From assembly GCA_030693065.1 (NCBI GenBank), contig JAUYBL010000028.1, forward strand, positions 1 to 44,241: a DNA stretch of 44,241 bases, read 5' to 3'. The DNA comes from Methylococcaceae bacterium (GTDB lineage Bacteria; Pseudomonadota; Gammaproteobacteria; Methylococcales; Methylomonadaceae). The position numbers and the translations under genes were made by a program. Shown piece after piece: positions 1 to 9,318 of the stretch; within the stretch, counting starts at the first letter, position 1; each line of letters starts with the position of its first letter. Below the pieces are notes generated by a model. It did not search any database. It worked only from the letters and a program-made list of their open reading frames with translations, and was not told where the DNA came from.

Positions 1-17
1 CAATGAGTTGTAAAGCC

Positions 18-166
18 ATTTTACTCCCTCTCCTGCTGGAGAGGGTTGGGGTGAGGAGATTAAAATCAATCACTTAGATTCCCCTCATCCCAACCTTCTC
101 CCGCTGGAGAAGGGGCCAAAAACTTGTGTAGATACCTATGCTCCAGATGGAGAGGGAGTAAACCGC
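18..166. repeat. REP-like palindromic intergenic repeat
   Basis: Two GC-rich palindromic units face each other at 24-56 and 83-115, each built around CTCC..GGAG cores with flanking GGTTGGGGTGAGG or its complement CCTCATCCCAACC. A third short unit lies at 141-158. The arrangement could form a large cruciform or RNA hairpin. It lies just downstream of the UrtA-type gene, where it may act as a terminator or RNA stabiliser. A weaker relative is at 8113-8170. Confidence 0.6.
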
Positions 167-203
167 CAGTGCTTGAAAAGACGCTGAATAGTTACCAAAT
201 TAC

Positions 204-1505
204 TTAGTATTTCTGCCCTGAACACTTTTTGGTTTTGGTGTTGAAGTTGCCGCAGTTAATTGGTGCGGTCCAGTCGGCGATGATCGGTTTACTTTCCGGC
301 AGGAAATCGGACCAGGCATCACCATCAATTAATTTGTTTGTTTGCCATACGGTTAAAAACTGGCCATTGTCTTGAATTTCGCCAATCAATACCGGTTTGC
401 TGATGTGATGGTTAGGCAACATTTTTGAGGTGCCACCGGTCAGGTTGGGGAATTCGACGCCGATAATGGCTTTTTGCACGGCGTCAGGATCGGTCGTACC
501 GGCTTTTTCCACCGCTTTCACCCACATGTTGAAGCCGATGTAATGCGCTTCCATCGGGTCGTTGGTCACGCGTTTCGGGTTCTTAATGTAGTCATGCCAT
601 TGCTGGATAAAGGCCGCATTTTTGGTGGTATCAACACTCATGAAATAGTTCCAGGCCGCCAGATGTCCAACTAACGGCTTGGTGTCTATGCCGGATAATT
701 CTTCTTCACCCACTGAAAAAGCAAGCACCGGAATGTTTTCAGCTGAGATGCCTTGGTTGCCCAATTCCTTGTAGAAAGGAATATTGGCGTCGCCGTTGAT
801 GGTAGAAACCACAGAGGTTTTCTTACCTGCTGAACCGAATTTCTTGATGTCGGCAACAATACTTTGCCAATCTGAATGTCCGAACGGCGTGTAGTTGATC
901 ATGATGTCCTTCGCCGCAACACCTTTGGATTTTAAATAGGCTTCCAGGATTTTGTTGGTGGTGCGCGGGTACACATAATCAGTTCCCGCCAATACCCATC
1001 GCTTAACCTTCAAGTCGTTCATCAGATAATCAACCGCCGGGATGGCTTGTTGATTAGGCGCAGCACCGGTGTAGAAAACATTTTTCGAGGATTCTTCACC
1101 TTCATATTGCACCGGATAAAACAGCAAGCCGTTGAGCTCTTCAATCACCGGCAATACTGATTTACGCGAAACAGACGTCCAGCAACCGAAGATTGAAGCC
1201 ACTTTGTCCTTGGTCAGTAACTCGCGGGCTTTTTCGGCAAACAACGGCCAGTTGGAGGCCGGATCGACAACCACAGCTTCGAGCTTTTTACCGAGCAAAC
1301 CGCCTTTTTTGTTTTGCTCGTCGATTAGCATCAACATGGTGTCTTTCAGCGTAGTTTCGCTGATGGCCATCGTGCCGGATAAGGAATGCAGTACGCCGAC
1401 TTTGATAGTGTCTTCAGCCATTACAGAAGATGCACTTGCCAATAGTAATGATGACAAAGCACTGCTGAGCGCAATTTTACGTAGAGAATGAGTCAGTTTT
1501 TTCAT
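204..1505 (-). CDS. urtA: UrtA/FmdD-type urea or short-chain amide ABC transporter binding protein
   Basis: Periplasmic substrate-binding protein of 433 residues, of the branched-chain amino acid/urea/amide type (Peripla_BP family), expected to deliver urea or a short amide to an ABC importer. A Sec signal peptide covers about residues 1-30 (KK start, hydrophobic core, ASSVMA cleavage region). The mature protein starts with the family pattern IKVGVLHSLSGTMA, and FGCWTSVSRKSVLPV and FYPVQYEGEESS are typical of UrtA. It lies 24 bp downstream of the porin gene in the same direction, so the two are probably one operon. The permease and ATPase genes would lie left of the window. UrtA versus FmdD specificity cannot be told from the sequence alone. 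Confidence 0.88.
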   Translation of the reverse strand: MKKLTHSLRKIALSSALSSLLLASASSVMAEDTIKVGVLHSLSGTMAISETTLKDTMLMLIDEQNKKGGLLGKKLEAVVVDPASNWPLFAEKARELLTKDKVASIFGCWTSVSRKSVLPVIEELNGLLFYPVQYEGEESSKNVFYTGAAPNQQAIPAVDYLMNDLKVKRWVLAGTDYVYPRTTNKILEAYLKSKGVAAKDIMINYTPFGHSDWQSIVADIKKFGSAGKKTSVVSTINGDANIPFYKELGNQGISAENIPVLAFSVGEEELSGIDTKPLVGHLAAWNYFMSVDTTKNAAFIQQWHDYIKNPKRVTNDPMEAHYIGFNMWVKAVEKAGTTDPDAVQKAIIGVEFPNLTGGTSKMLPNHHISKPVLIGEIQDNGQFLTVWQTNKLIDGDAWSDFLPESKPIIADWTAPINCGNFNTKTKKCSGQKY

Positions 1506-1529
1506 TGTGGAAGTCCTATTTAGAGGGCA

Positions 1530-2765
1530 TTAAATTTGCCATTGGAAGCCGAGATTCATCGAATTGACTTTGTCGCCGGGAGCATCCGAGCTGTAATTAA
1601 GTCCTTTGGTGAGTAAATCGCCATACTGCCAACTCAGTGAAACCTTGGCATTGTGTCCGTCCATGACGTAGTTGACGCCAGCCTCGTAGACATCGCGGTT
1701 AGCGCTTCTGGTCGGTTCAACATTGACATAGCGCACAAACGGTTGCGCTTGGCCTATCCAGATTTTCTGCGGAAATAAATACATGCCGCTGACATCGTAA
1801 GCATTGCCTTCAAACATCGAGAAACCGCCGCCTGCATCACGTGAAGCCTGACTGTAACCGCCGGAAATTCCGTAGTTTTTATACTCGCCGTTGACAGTAA
1901 CAACACCGCTGTTAGGCAGTACTTTTTCCATCAACACATCGAGTGAGGTACCTCGAAAAGTTCCTGGATCGGCCGCCGTACCGGCGCCGTCTTCTTGATA
2001 TTGGTTGGATACGGCAACGGTTAAAATATCGCCGCCTTTGCCGTAGTAAGTGCCGGAGGTGTAATAACCGGGATTCTTCTCGACTTCCCAGAAGTTATAG
2101 GCGAACCGCTGGCTGTAAAGGATGTTGTCGTCAACATTGGCGCCGCCGCGGAGGCCGCGAAAGAAACCCACGGCATATTGAAAGCGACCGTCGAAAAACG
2201 CCCCCCACACTGTGGCACCGTCATCACGACCGAAAGACCCGGCCGAGGTGCCATCGGATTTGATGGTTAAATTGTAATCAGCTGGTTCAAACGGGGTGCC
2301 GCTCGAAAAAATATTGTAAATGGCACTGTAGAAAGGGCCGTTCATTTCCCGGCGTTCGGCCGGTACCAGCATTCGGCCGACCCACAAATTGTACATAGGA
2401 TCGATTTCAAACTTGCCGATCGCATCTAACACCCTAACTTCACCGCCATTGCTACAGGTCTGGCAATCGGTATTAAATTCAACTTTAAGGTACTTGTGGA
2501 TTTGGCCGTTCAAATACAAACGGATATTGTCCAGATTAAAATCGTTGTTCCATTTTTTCGCGCCCGGATTGCCTGCCGCTTCTTCTTGCGATCTAAAACT
2601 GGTGCGTAACCCTGCCCCCACACTAACCCACTTAGTGTCGTCAATTTTAAAAGTCGCGCCAGCATAAGCATCAGATGCCTGACCGACAGCCAGTGCAGTC
2701 AATATTGCAGTGCTGAGCAAGCCGACATTGCGACCGCCTATTGCCTGATTGTTATAACCATTCAT
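1530..2765 (-). CDS. Outer-membrane porin, FmdC-like short-chain amide/urea porin
   Basis: 411-residue predicted beta-barrel protein. The N-terminus has a long signal peptide ending near residue 35 (DAYAGA). The mature part is rich in alternating aromatic/polar strands and ends in LGFQWQI, the aromatic C-terminal strand type used for outer-membrane insertion. Two cysteines near residues 100-103 (CQTC) are unusual for a porin. Its place directly upstream of the UrtA/FmdD-type gene matches the fmdC-fmdD arrangement known in Methylophilus, so it probably admits urea or small amides. The operon promoter should lie in 2766-2956. Confidence 0.75.
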   Translation of the reverse strand: MNGYNNQAIGGRNVGLLSTAILTALAVGQASDAYAGATFKIDDTKWVSVGAGLRTSFRSQEEAAGNPGAKKWNNDFNLDNIRLYLNGQIHKYLKVEFNTDCQTCSNGGEVRVLDAIGKFEIDPMYNLWVGRMLVPAERREMNGPFYSAIYNIFSSGTPFEPADYNLTIKSDGTSAGSFGRDDGATVWGAFFDGRFQYAVGFFRGLRGGANVDDNILYSQRFAYNFWEVEKNPGYYTSGTYYGKGGDILTVAVSNQYQEDGAGTAADPGTFRGTSLDVLMEKVLPNSGVVTVNGEYKNYGISGGYSQASRDAGGGFSMFEGNAYDVSGMYLFPQKIWIGQAQPFVRYVNVEPTRSANRDVYEAGVNYVMDGHNAKVSLSWQYGDLLTKGLNYSSDAPGDKVNSMNLGFQWQI

Positions 2766-2956
2766 CTAAAACCCCTTATTCAGCTCAAATGTAAATGCAA
2801 TCACTCCAGGGAGCGATGCCGCCAAAAGCTGGCGAGGAGATTGTTGTGTTTACAAACGATTTGAACAATCCGTCAAATAACTCATCAGTCATTTGACGTA
2901 TGGCAGGCAAAGAGCGGATTTCGTAAAGTATTTACTAACTAAATCAGGAGGATGCT
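2766..2956. promoter_or_regulatory. Divergent promoter region with a dyad operator candidate
   Basis: This gap separates the leftward porin/UrtA operon from the rightward sensor genes and must hold promoters for both. It carries a perfect 8-bp dyad, CGTCAAAT at 2871-2878 and ATTTGACG at 2891-2898, with 12 nt between, plus GTTTACAAAC at 2848-2857. The dyad is a plausible site for the LuxR-type regulator encoded at 7172-8104. AGGAGG at 2946-2951 is the ribosome-binding site of the rightward gene. Confidence 0.45.
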
Positions 2957-3712
2957 GTGAACATGCATGAGCTGCCAAAAAATTATGCCGTAATAGGTCT
3001 ACTGGTTTTTACACTAGCCGGATTACCTGTCGTTGCTGCCGAACAACCACCCGTAAATCTCGATAAAACCACGATGACTGCCATCAAGTTTGTGCTGGCC
3101 GAAGACCATCTTGAGCAATTCGGCTTTGTACTACCGTTGCAAAAAATCGTCGAAACAGTGAGTAACAACCTGGCCGAGTGGCAGTATCCAGTCAAACTTT
3201 CCGGTAGTGCTTATTCACACAAACTTGAGGCCACACTTGGAAAAATCGCTAATCAAGCCACGCCGGTTGGCTTCTCGTTCAGCAGCGGTAATTCCGATCC
3301 GCGCGCCTCCGGATTTCAAAAAGCCGACGTGCTGCCGATCAGTTGCCGATTAAGCGATATTGCCAGCGGTAAGGTATTGGTGAAAATGGAATCGACCTTT
3401 AGTGCTCATCAGTTGGACCAGGAGGCTGGGCTGGCCAAAATCACCGATAAACTGATCGACCAGATCAGTACGGCTTGTTTGGATGTATTAGAAAAGGCGC
3501 CGACATCAAAAGCCGAAAACCGGCACAAAACTACCTTATTCAAACCCAAATGGATGCCGGATGTGCGGGTGGAGGTTCGAGAGGTTCCGGTTAAGGTCGA
3601 TGCGAATGGAGTTGCTCAGCCGACTGCTGGTGCGGATGAACCTAAGAAGCAAATTATTATCCATAATCAGGGGACGCCGGTGATATTTCAGTTTGGGCAT
3701 GAACGGCGGTGA
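2957..3712 (+). CDS. Secreted protein of unknown function in the urea/amide sensing locus
   Basis: Function not recognised. The 251-residue product has a signal peptide (about residues 1-28, cleavage after VVAA) and no further membrane segment, so it is probably periplasmic. The start is GTG at 2957, because AGGAGG lies 5 nt upstream; an ATG at 2963 would be 11 nt from it. The C-terminal 60 residues are rich in charged residues and valine (RVEVREVPVKV). It is the first gene of the rightward group and precedes the sensor kinase gene by about 90 bp. A periplasmic accessory role in sensing is inferred from position only. Confidence 0.6.
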   Translation: MNMHELPKNYAVIGLLVFTLAGLPVVAAEQPPVNLDKTTMTAIKFVLAEDHLEQFGFVLPLQKIVETVSNNLAEWQYPVKLSGSAYSHKLEATLGKIANQATPVGFSFSSGNSDPRASGFQKADVLPISCRLSDIASGKVLVKMESTFSAHQLDQEAGLAKITDKLIDQISTACLDVLEKAPTSKAENRHKTTLFKPKWMPDVRVEVREVPVKVDANGVAQPTAGADEPKKQIIIHNQGTPVIFQFGHERR

Positions 3713-3716
3713 GTTA

Positions 3717-3795
3717 TTGTGTCGGTGGCGCGATGGATATTTTGATGTCGATCCGAGAACCGACTCCTGAATAACCCGTCGCGCCAGCGACACAA
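3717..3795 (+). promoter_or_regulatory. Long inverted repeat ahead of the sensor kinase gene
   Basis: Arms 3717-3733 and 3779-3795 pair over 17 bp with one mismatch, enclosing a 45-nt loop. The right arm ends 8 nt before the ATG at 3804, which has no clear Shine-Dalgarno sequence. The stem could attenuate transcription between the secreted-protein gene and the kinase gene or control kinase translation. There is no T-run after it, so it is not a classical terminator. Confidence 0.5.
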
Positions 3796-3803
3796 CCAAA
3801 ATA

Positions 3804-6800
3804 ATGAAAACCATCCAACAAAATATTGCCAAAATCCGCCGTGACTATAATGCGCTGGTGGCCAATGAAACCATGGAAGACTACGCGCTACGTTATGCAC
3901 CGCGCAGTTTTCGTAAATGGTCGGAATTTGAAGTGGCCAACACTGCGTTCGGCTCTACGTCGTTTCTGGTGCTGGAAGCAATCGGCGGTTTTTTGTCGAT
4001 CAATTACGGTTTTACCAATGCCTTTTGGGCGATTCTGATCGTCGGCATCGTGATTTTTATCACCAGTCTGCCGATCAGTTATTACGCGGCCCGCTACCAT
4101 ATCGACATCGATTTACTGACCCGCAGCGCCGGGTTTGGCTACATCGGCTCGACGATCACTTCACTGATTTACGCGTCATTTACCTTCACGCTGTTTGCGC
4201 TGGAGGCCTCGATTATGTCGCTGGCTATCGAGTTGTATTTCCATATTCCGCTGGCAATTGCCCATGTCGTCAGCGCGATAATCGTGGTGCCGTTGGTGAC
4301 CTTTGGCATCACCACTATCAGCCGCATGCAGTTATGGACTCAACCGCTTTGGCTGTTGCTGCTCATCGCACCTTATGTCGCGGTGGCAATGCACGAACCG
4401 GAAGCGATACCGACCTTAACAACCTATTTCTGGATTGCCGGAAGCGGCCAGGGTTTTGATTGGTTGATGTTCGGCACCGCGGCGACTGTGGCGTTTTCTA
4501 TGGTGGCCCAAATCGGCGAACAGGTGGATTTTTTGCGCTTTATGCCCGATAAAACCAAAGCTAACAAGCTACGTTGGTGGACGGCGCTGCTGGTCGCAGG
4601 GCCCGGTTGGATCATATTCGGGATGATCCGGCAAATAGCGGGGGCGTTGTTGGCGCATTTGGCGATACGCCATGGCATCAGCCCTCAGCATGCTCATGAG
4701 CCGACCCAAATGTATCTGGTCGCCTATAACGAGTTATTTGATAATCCTCAATGGGCGCTGGCAGCCACAACGCTGTTCGTGATAATTAGCCAAATCAAGA
4801 TTAATGTCACTAATGCTTATGCCGGTTCGCTGGCCTGGTCGAACTTTTTTTCGCGACTGACACATAGTCATCCTGGCCGGGTCGTGTGGCTGCTGTTTAA
4901 TGTTGCCATCGCGTTGTTGCTGATGGAATTCGGTGTGTTCGGTGCGTTGGAAAAAGTGCTGGGGCTGTTTTCTAATATGTCGATTGCCTGGATCAGTACG
5001 GTGGCTGCGGAATTGATGATCAATAAACCGCTGGGCTTAAGCCCGAAAGTCATCGAATTCAAGCGCGCCTATCTGTCAGACCTGAATCCGGTCGGGCTTA
5101 TTTCCACGTTCTTTGCGTCGGTAATTTCAATACTGGCTTATGTCGGGCTGTTCGGCGTCTATCCCAAGGCATTTTCGGCCTTTATCGCTCTTGGGCTGGC
5201 ATTTGTACTGACACCGGCAATTGCCTATTTCAGCAGCGGCAAGCATTATCTGGTACGCGATCGTAAAGAAAAGAACCGTAAATCGCATAATAAATGCTCG
5301 ATCTGCGAAAACGAATTCGAGCATGACGACATCGCTTATTGCCCAGCCTATGCGGGTAGTATCTGCTCGCTGTGCTGTACGCTGGATGCTCGCTGCCTGG
5401 ATGCCTGCAAGCCGGGGTTTCGCTTTGACGATTACCTGGAATCTATAGCTAAACGCTTTCTGCCGGACCTGATGAGCATCACCGCCCGCTTGCGTTTGTT
5501 GCGTTTTACGCTGATGTTTTTGTTCCTGTCGGTGCTGACGGGGATTTTTGTCAGCACCATTTATTATCAGGATTTATTAAGCGTGCAGCAGAATTCCCCG
5601 ACCTTTCAGCTGCTGCTGAATAACTTTTTAAAAATCTATGCCTCGCTACTGGTATTTATCGGTCTATGTACCTGGTGGCTAATCCTGAATGCGGAAAGCC
5701 GACGGGTAGCTCATGAAGAAACGTCTAAACAAACTCAACGATTGTTGCTGGAAATCGACGAGCATAAAAAAACCGACCTCAAACTCCAGCAGGCCATCAA
5801 AATGGCGGATACCGCCAATCAGGCAAAAAGCCGTTTTTTAAGCAATATGAGCCACGAGATCCGCTCGCCGCTGAACAGTATCATCGGCTATGCGCATATC
5901 CTGCATCAGGACCCGGCTATTCCTGCGCACCGTAAACAAGCGGTGGAAACACTTAAGCGTAGTGGTGAACATTTGGGTTCGTTGATAGAAGATATTCTGG
6001 ATATTGCCCGCATCGAGGCCCGTAAATTCGACCTGGTGATGGAACCCATTCATTTCCCCAGTTTTATTGAACATTTAGTGCAGATTTATCAAGCACAAGC
6101 AGAAGACAAAGGCCTGAAATTTATTTGCCAATTTACCAGCACCTTGCCGCAACGGGTGCGCGGTGATGAGAAACGCGTAGGACAAATTCTGATCAATTTG
6201 CTGAGTAATGCGATCAAATTTACAGCCAGTGGCGAAATCATCTTTCGCATTGCCTACAGTGGCGGTGTTGCCAATTTTCAGGTGATTGACACGGGTAGCG
6301 GCATTAATGAAGAACAACTGCAAAATATTTTTCAACCGTTTACCCGGATACACAATCCCACCGGCAATGCGATTGCGGGTAGCGGCTTAGGATTGACCAT
6401 CAGTAAAGTGCTAACCGAAATAATGGGTGGCGAACTGACTGTGCAAAGTCAGCCTGGAGCAGGATCTACTTTTATAGTGCGTTTACTATTACCTAGTCTT
6501 GGCACCGAAACCGAGCAAAGCCCGCCAGGCAATATCGTCGGTTATCAGGGGCATCGTCGTAAAATTTTGATTGTCGATGATCAACGTGAACATCGCGAAT
6601 TGCTCTTGGCTATCCTGGAACCGTTAGGATTTTATCTGAGTGAGGCTTGCTCAGGCGAAGAGTGCTTACTAAAAGTACATGACAGTCCACCCGACCTGAT
6701 TTTGCTGGATATTTCCATGACCGGCATTGACGGTATTGAAACCGCACTGAAATTGCGTCAACAAGATTGGACCATGCCGATAGTTGTATTGAGTGCAAAT

Positions 6801-7175
6801 GCATATCCCAGTGATCGACTCGCCACCTTAAAAGCCGGCTGTAACGACTTTCTGGCCAAGCCGATACAGGTGCCTGATCTCATGAATAAGCTGAAATTAT
6901 ACTTGTCGCTGACCTGGCAATATCAGCTTGATGTCACCCCAAAAGCGCATTCAGTGCTAGATGAATTGACAGCCCCCTCAGCGTCTCTGCTGAAGCCCTG
7001 CATTGAGTTTATACAAATCGGCGACATTTTCGGTTTAAAAAAGGAGTTAGCTCAACTCAGTGAAACTGAGCCTCAGTACGCGGCATATTTTGCAAAATTA
7101 ATCACTTTAGCAAATCAATTTAAAATCGCAGAAATCAGGAAATTGCTGAATATAAGCAAACAGGAACCGTCATGA
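3804..7175 (+). CDS. NCS1-type transporter/hybrid sensor histidine kinase fusion
   Basis: A 1123-residue sensor. Residues about 1-470 are a 12-helix nucleobase:cation symporter-1 (cytosine/purine permease) domain, apparently used as the input module. A cysteine-rich segment follows (C498 to about 538, starting CSICENEF, then CSLCC and further Cys), resembling a metal-binding knuckle. Two more membrane helices (about 565-640) and a linker lead to HisKA with phospho-acceptor H684 (SNMSHEIRSPLNS), HATPase_c (LINLLSNAIKFT, DTGSGI, GSGLGLTI), a receiver domain with D969 (LILLDISM), and a roughly 90-residue tail. It overlaps the regulator gene by ATGA. The neighbouring urea/amide uptake genes suggest it senses a nitrogenous substrate; the ligand is an inference. 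Confidence 0.9.
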   Translation: MKTIQQNIAKIRRDYNALVANETMEDYALRYAPRSFRKWSEFEVANTAFGSTSFLVLEAIGGFLSINYGFTNAFWAILIVGIVIFITSLPISYYAARYHIDIDLLTRSAGFGYIGSTITSLIYASFTFTLFALEASIMSLAIELYFHIPLAIAHVVSAIIVVPLVTFGITTISRMQLWTQPLWLLLLIAPYVAVAMHEPEAIPTLTTYFWIAGSGQGFDWLMFGTAATVAFSMVAQIGEQVDFLRFMPDKTKANKLRWWTALLVAGPGWIIFGMIRQIAGALLAHLAIRHGISPQHAHEPTQMYLVAYNELFDNPQWALAATTLFVIISQIKINVTNAYAGSLAWSNFFSRLTHSHPGRVVWLLFNVAIALLLMEFGVFGALEKVLGLFSNMSIAWISTVAAELMINKPLGLSPKVIEFKRAYLSDLNPVGLISTFFASVISILAYVGLFGVYPKAFSAFIALGLAFVLTPAIAYFSSGKHYLVRDRKEKNRKSHNKCSICENEFEHDDIAYCPAYAGSICSLCCTLDARCLDACKPGFRFDDYLESIAKRFLPDLMSITARLRLLRFTLMFLFLSVLTGIFVSTIYYQDLLSVQQNSPTFQLLLNNFLKIYASLLVFIGLCTWWLILNAESRRVAHEETSKQTQRLLLEIDEHKKTDLKLQQAIKMADTANQAKSRFLSNMSHEIRSPLNSIIGYAHILHQDPAIPAHRKQAVETLKRSGEHLGSLIEDILDIARIEARKFDLVMEPIHFPSFIEHLVQIYQAQAEDKGLKFICQFTSTLPQRVRGDEKRVGQILINLLSNAIKFTASGEIIFRIAYSGGVANFQVIDTGSGINEEQLQNIFQPFTRIHNPTGNAIAGSGLGLTISKVLTEIMGGELTVQSQPGAGSTFIVRLLLPSLGTETEQSPPGNIVGYQGHRRKILIVDDQREHRELLLAILEPLGFYLSEACSGEECLLKVHDSPPDLILLDISMTGIDGIETALKLRQQDWTMPIVVLSANAYPSDRLATLKAGCNDFLAKPIQVPDLMNKLKLYLSLTWQYQLDVTPKAHSVLDELTAPSASLLKPCIEFIQIGDIFGLKKELAQLSETEPQYAAYFAKLITLANQFKIAEIRKLLNISKQEPS

Positions 7176-8104
7176 GTGAACCGACCGCCACTAAAGGCAC
7201 TGTGCTGATCGTCGATGATACACCAGGCAATCTGGCGTTATTGTCTGATACCTTATCTGAAGCCGAGTACCGTGTTTTAGTCGCTACTGACGGTTGCTCA
7301 GCCATTGAGCAAATCCAATACATTAAGCCGGACATTATCTTGCTGGATGTGATGATGCCCGGTATAGACGGATTTGAAACCTGCAATCGTTTAAAAAACA
7401 ACCCCGCTACGGCATCAATTCCGGTGATATTCATGACCGGCTTAAGTGAATTGGACGACTTATTGAGAGGATTTGGTGAAGGGGCACTGGATTACATCGT
7501 TAAACCGATACGCCCGGCCGAGGTATTAGCCCGTATTGAAGTGCATTTGACCCAGACACGTAATTTGCTTAGGGCTGAAAGGCTATTGGCTCATGGCGAT
7601 TTTGCCGCAGTGACGGTAGATGATTGTGGGGGAATTGTTTGGTTAACGTCCACAGCGGAACAATGGCTTAGGGATTTTACTGTTCAGCAAGGCTTGCAGA
7701 TCGAAAATAATGTAAATGATTTTTTGCCACCCGGCATTCTGGTTTGGTTCCAACACTGGCTGCAACGTGCTGGCAACATTGACAATGAGCAGGAAGAATT
7801 CGAGCTTGCCCCCGGCTTTAGCATCAGGATTAGCCCGTGCCAGCAACCTGGTGAATTTTTATTGCTGTTGCAACGTGAAACCCTGCCCTGGAATCCGCAA
7901 AGCTTGCGAGACAGCCTGAAATTAACCTTCCGTGAGGCGGAAATTTTAATGTGGATTGCCCGCGGAAAAACCAATAAGGAAATCGGCATTATCCTTACTA
8001 CCAGCCCAAGAACTGTCAATAAACATCTGGAACATATTTTCGAGAAATTGGGAGTTTCGACGCGCGCAGCGGCTGTGGCGATGGTGTTATACCAATCACA
8101 ATAA
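7172..8104 (+). CDS. Response regulator, receiver plus LuxR-type HTH
   Basis: 310-residue DNA-binding response regulator. The receiver domain (about 10-125) has the acidic pair in VLIVDD, phospho-acceptor D59 (IILLDVMMPGIDG) and the conserved lysine in VKPI. A middle region (about 130-235) is a linker or degenerate sensing segment. The C-terminal LuxR/GerE HTH (about 245-308) shows LTFREAEILMWIARGKTNKEI and the SPRTVNKHLEHIFEKLGV recognition segment. The start overlaps the kinase stop codon, so the two are translationally coupled and form a two-component pair. The likely target is the divergent region at 2766-2956. Confidence 0.93.
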   Translation: MSEPTATKGTVLIVDDTPGNLALLSDTLSEAEYRVLVATDGCSAIEQIQYIKPDIILLDVMMPGIDGFETCNRLKNNPATASIPVIFMTGLSELDDLLRGFGEGALDYIVKPIRPAEVLARIEVHLTQTRNLLRAERLLAHGDFAAVTVDDCGGIVWLTSTAEQWLRDFTVQQGLQIENNVNDFLPPGILVWFQHWLQRAGNIDNEQEEFELAPGFSIRISPCQQPGEFLLLLQRETLPWNPQSLRDSLKLTFREAEILMWIARGKTNKEIGIILTTSPRTVNKHLEHIFEKLGVSTRAAAVAMVLYQSQ

Positions 8105-8277
8105 ATTCATATGCTACCCCTTCTCCAACGTACCCATAAGGCATAAAGGAGAAGTTTAGGAAGAGGGGTTCAAAAAACTGATTGGAATTGGTATTACCAG
8201 CAAATTGACCAAACCGCTAATAGTGCGCAACGCATTATGAATTTACTGGCTGAAGATAACAGGGAACCGCAACATAG
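8105..8277. repeat. Intergenic palindrome and a possible degraded coding scrap
   Basis: 8113-8170 contains TACCCCTTCTCC facing GGAGAAG and GAGGGGT, a decayed copy of the repeat at the left edge, well placed to end transcription from the regulator gene. From about 8181 to 8275 a forward frame stays open with protein-like composition (WNWYYQQIDQTANSAQRIMN) but has no start signal, so it may be a gene fragment. No source family is recognised. Confidence 0.35.
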
Positions 8278-9318
8278 CTATTGCTCAACATGTAGCACGG
8301 CAACAGTGTTCCAAATATCTTCAATAAAATCCGTATCCATTGCCGGCATACCCGCTTTGATCCATTGCACCAGTACCTTGGCAATATTGGGATAAGTGAT
8401 ATGTACGGCATGATTATCATGGAGCCAGTGTTCAATCACGGCACTATCCATATCAGTCATCGCGTGACCATAACCCAGTTGTTGCAATGCCGCTGCATTA
8501 GAAATTTGCTCCATTTGCGCATGTAACGGTTTAGCGAGAATTTTTTTGCCTAGCTGTAAACATTCACTGGCCAGCTCGAAACCGGCATTACTGATAATAC
8601 CCGCACTGTCGTACAAATCTTTCTGAAAACCTACCCGCGACAAAGGCTTGCAAGTAATGTGCTCGACATTGGAAACCACCACTTCCGGCGCATAAATATG
8701 AAATTCATACTCTTTAAACGGCGCTAATAATTTAATTACCTCGTATTGGTCTTCAAACGGCAGGTAAACGATGATTTTATTTTTGTTAATTGTTTTTGGT
8801 GGCACCGGCGTATCGATAATCGGTGGCAAAATCGCTTGCCCGAAATGATGCCAATGCAACCCTACACCAATGTCCGCTGGCGCAAAATACTTCATCACTT
8901 GATCGGCAATCGGATCTGAACCGGCCCGAGGGATTTTATGATTAAACGCATACTGATGCCCTATGCCCAATACCTTCTTATGTTGGCGTTTTGCTGCCCA
9001 AGCGGTCACCGGTTCAAAGTCACTAATCACCAAGTCATAGCTGCTTAAATCCAGTTTTGTGACATCTCTGATAAAAGTGATGGGTTTAGCATCTCGTGCG
9101 GTTTTAAGGTAATTAACACGACCATGATCGGTATTAAAGGTCAGACCATCGCGTACCCGATAGCCGTTAAATATTTCCATATCAAAATACTTATCAGCAG
9201 GCCGACCGGTAAACTGAAAATTAACCTCTATCCCAGCCGCATAAAGTTCCTTAGCCATCACCCGAGCGCGAGTGATATGGCCATTGCCCGTCCCTTGCAC
9301 ACCGTAGAAAATCTTCAT
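8278..9318 (-). CDS. Glycosyltransferase of the MJ1255/VC2487 family
   Basis: 346-residue predicted glycosyltransferase with a GT-B-like fold (Glyco_trans_1_3 type). The N-terminus MKIFYGVQGTGNGHITRA holds the glycine-rich loop of the family. The C-terminal half holds GIISNAGFELASECLQLGKK, typical of UDP-sugar binding. The start at 9318 is chosen because the family N-terminus begins there and because it overlaps the PAP2 stop codon (GCATGA). The pair therefore looks coupled, suggesting a lipid-linked sugar or glycolipid role. Donor and acceptor are unknown. Confidence 0.8.
   Translation of the reverse strand: MKIFYGVQGTGNGHITRARVMAKELYAAGIEVNFQFTGRPADKYFDMEIFNGYRVRDGLTFNTDHGRVNYLKTARDAKPITFIRDVTKLDLSSYDLVISDFEPVTAWAAKRQHKKVLGIGHQYAFNHKIPRAGSDPIADQVMKYFAPADIGVGLHWHHFGQAILPPIIDTPVPPKTINKNKIIVYLPFEDQYEVIKLLAPFKEYEFHIYAPEVVVSNVEHITCKPLSRVGFQKDLYDSAGIISNAGFELASECLQLGKKILAKPLHAQMEQISNAAALQQLGYGHAMTDMDSAVIEHWLHDNHAVHITYPNIAKVLVQWIKAGMPAMDTDFIEDIWNTVAVLHVEQ

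Noticed and set aside
1132-1491. 119-codon rightward frame
   Set aside because: Antisense to the UrtA-type gene, serine-rich shadow frame without a start signal.
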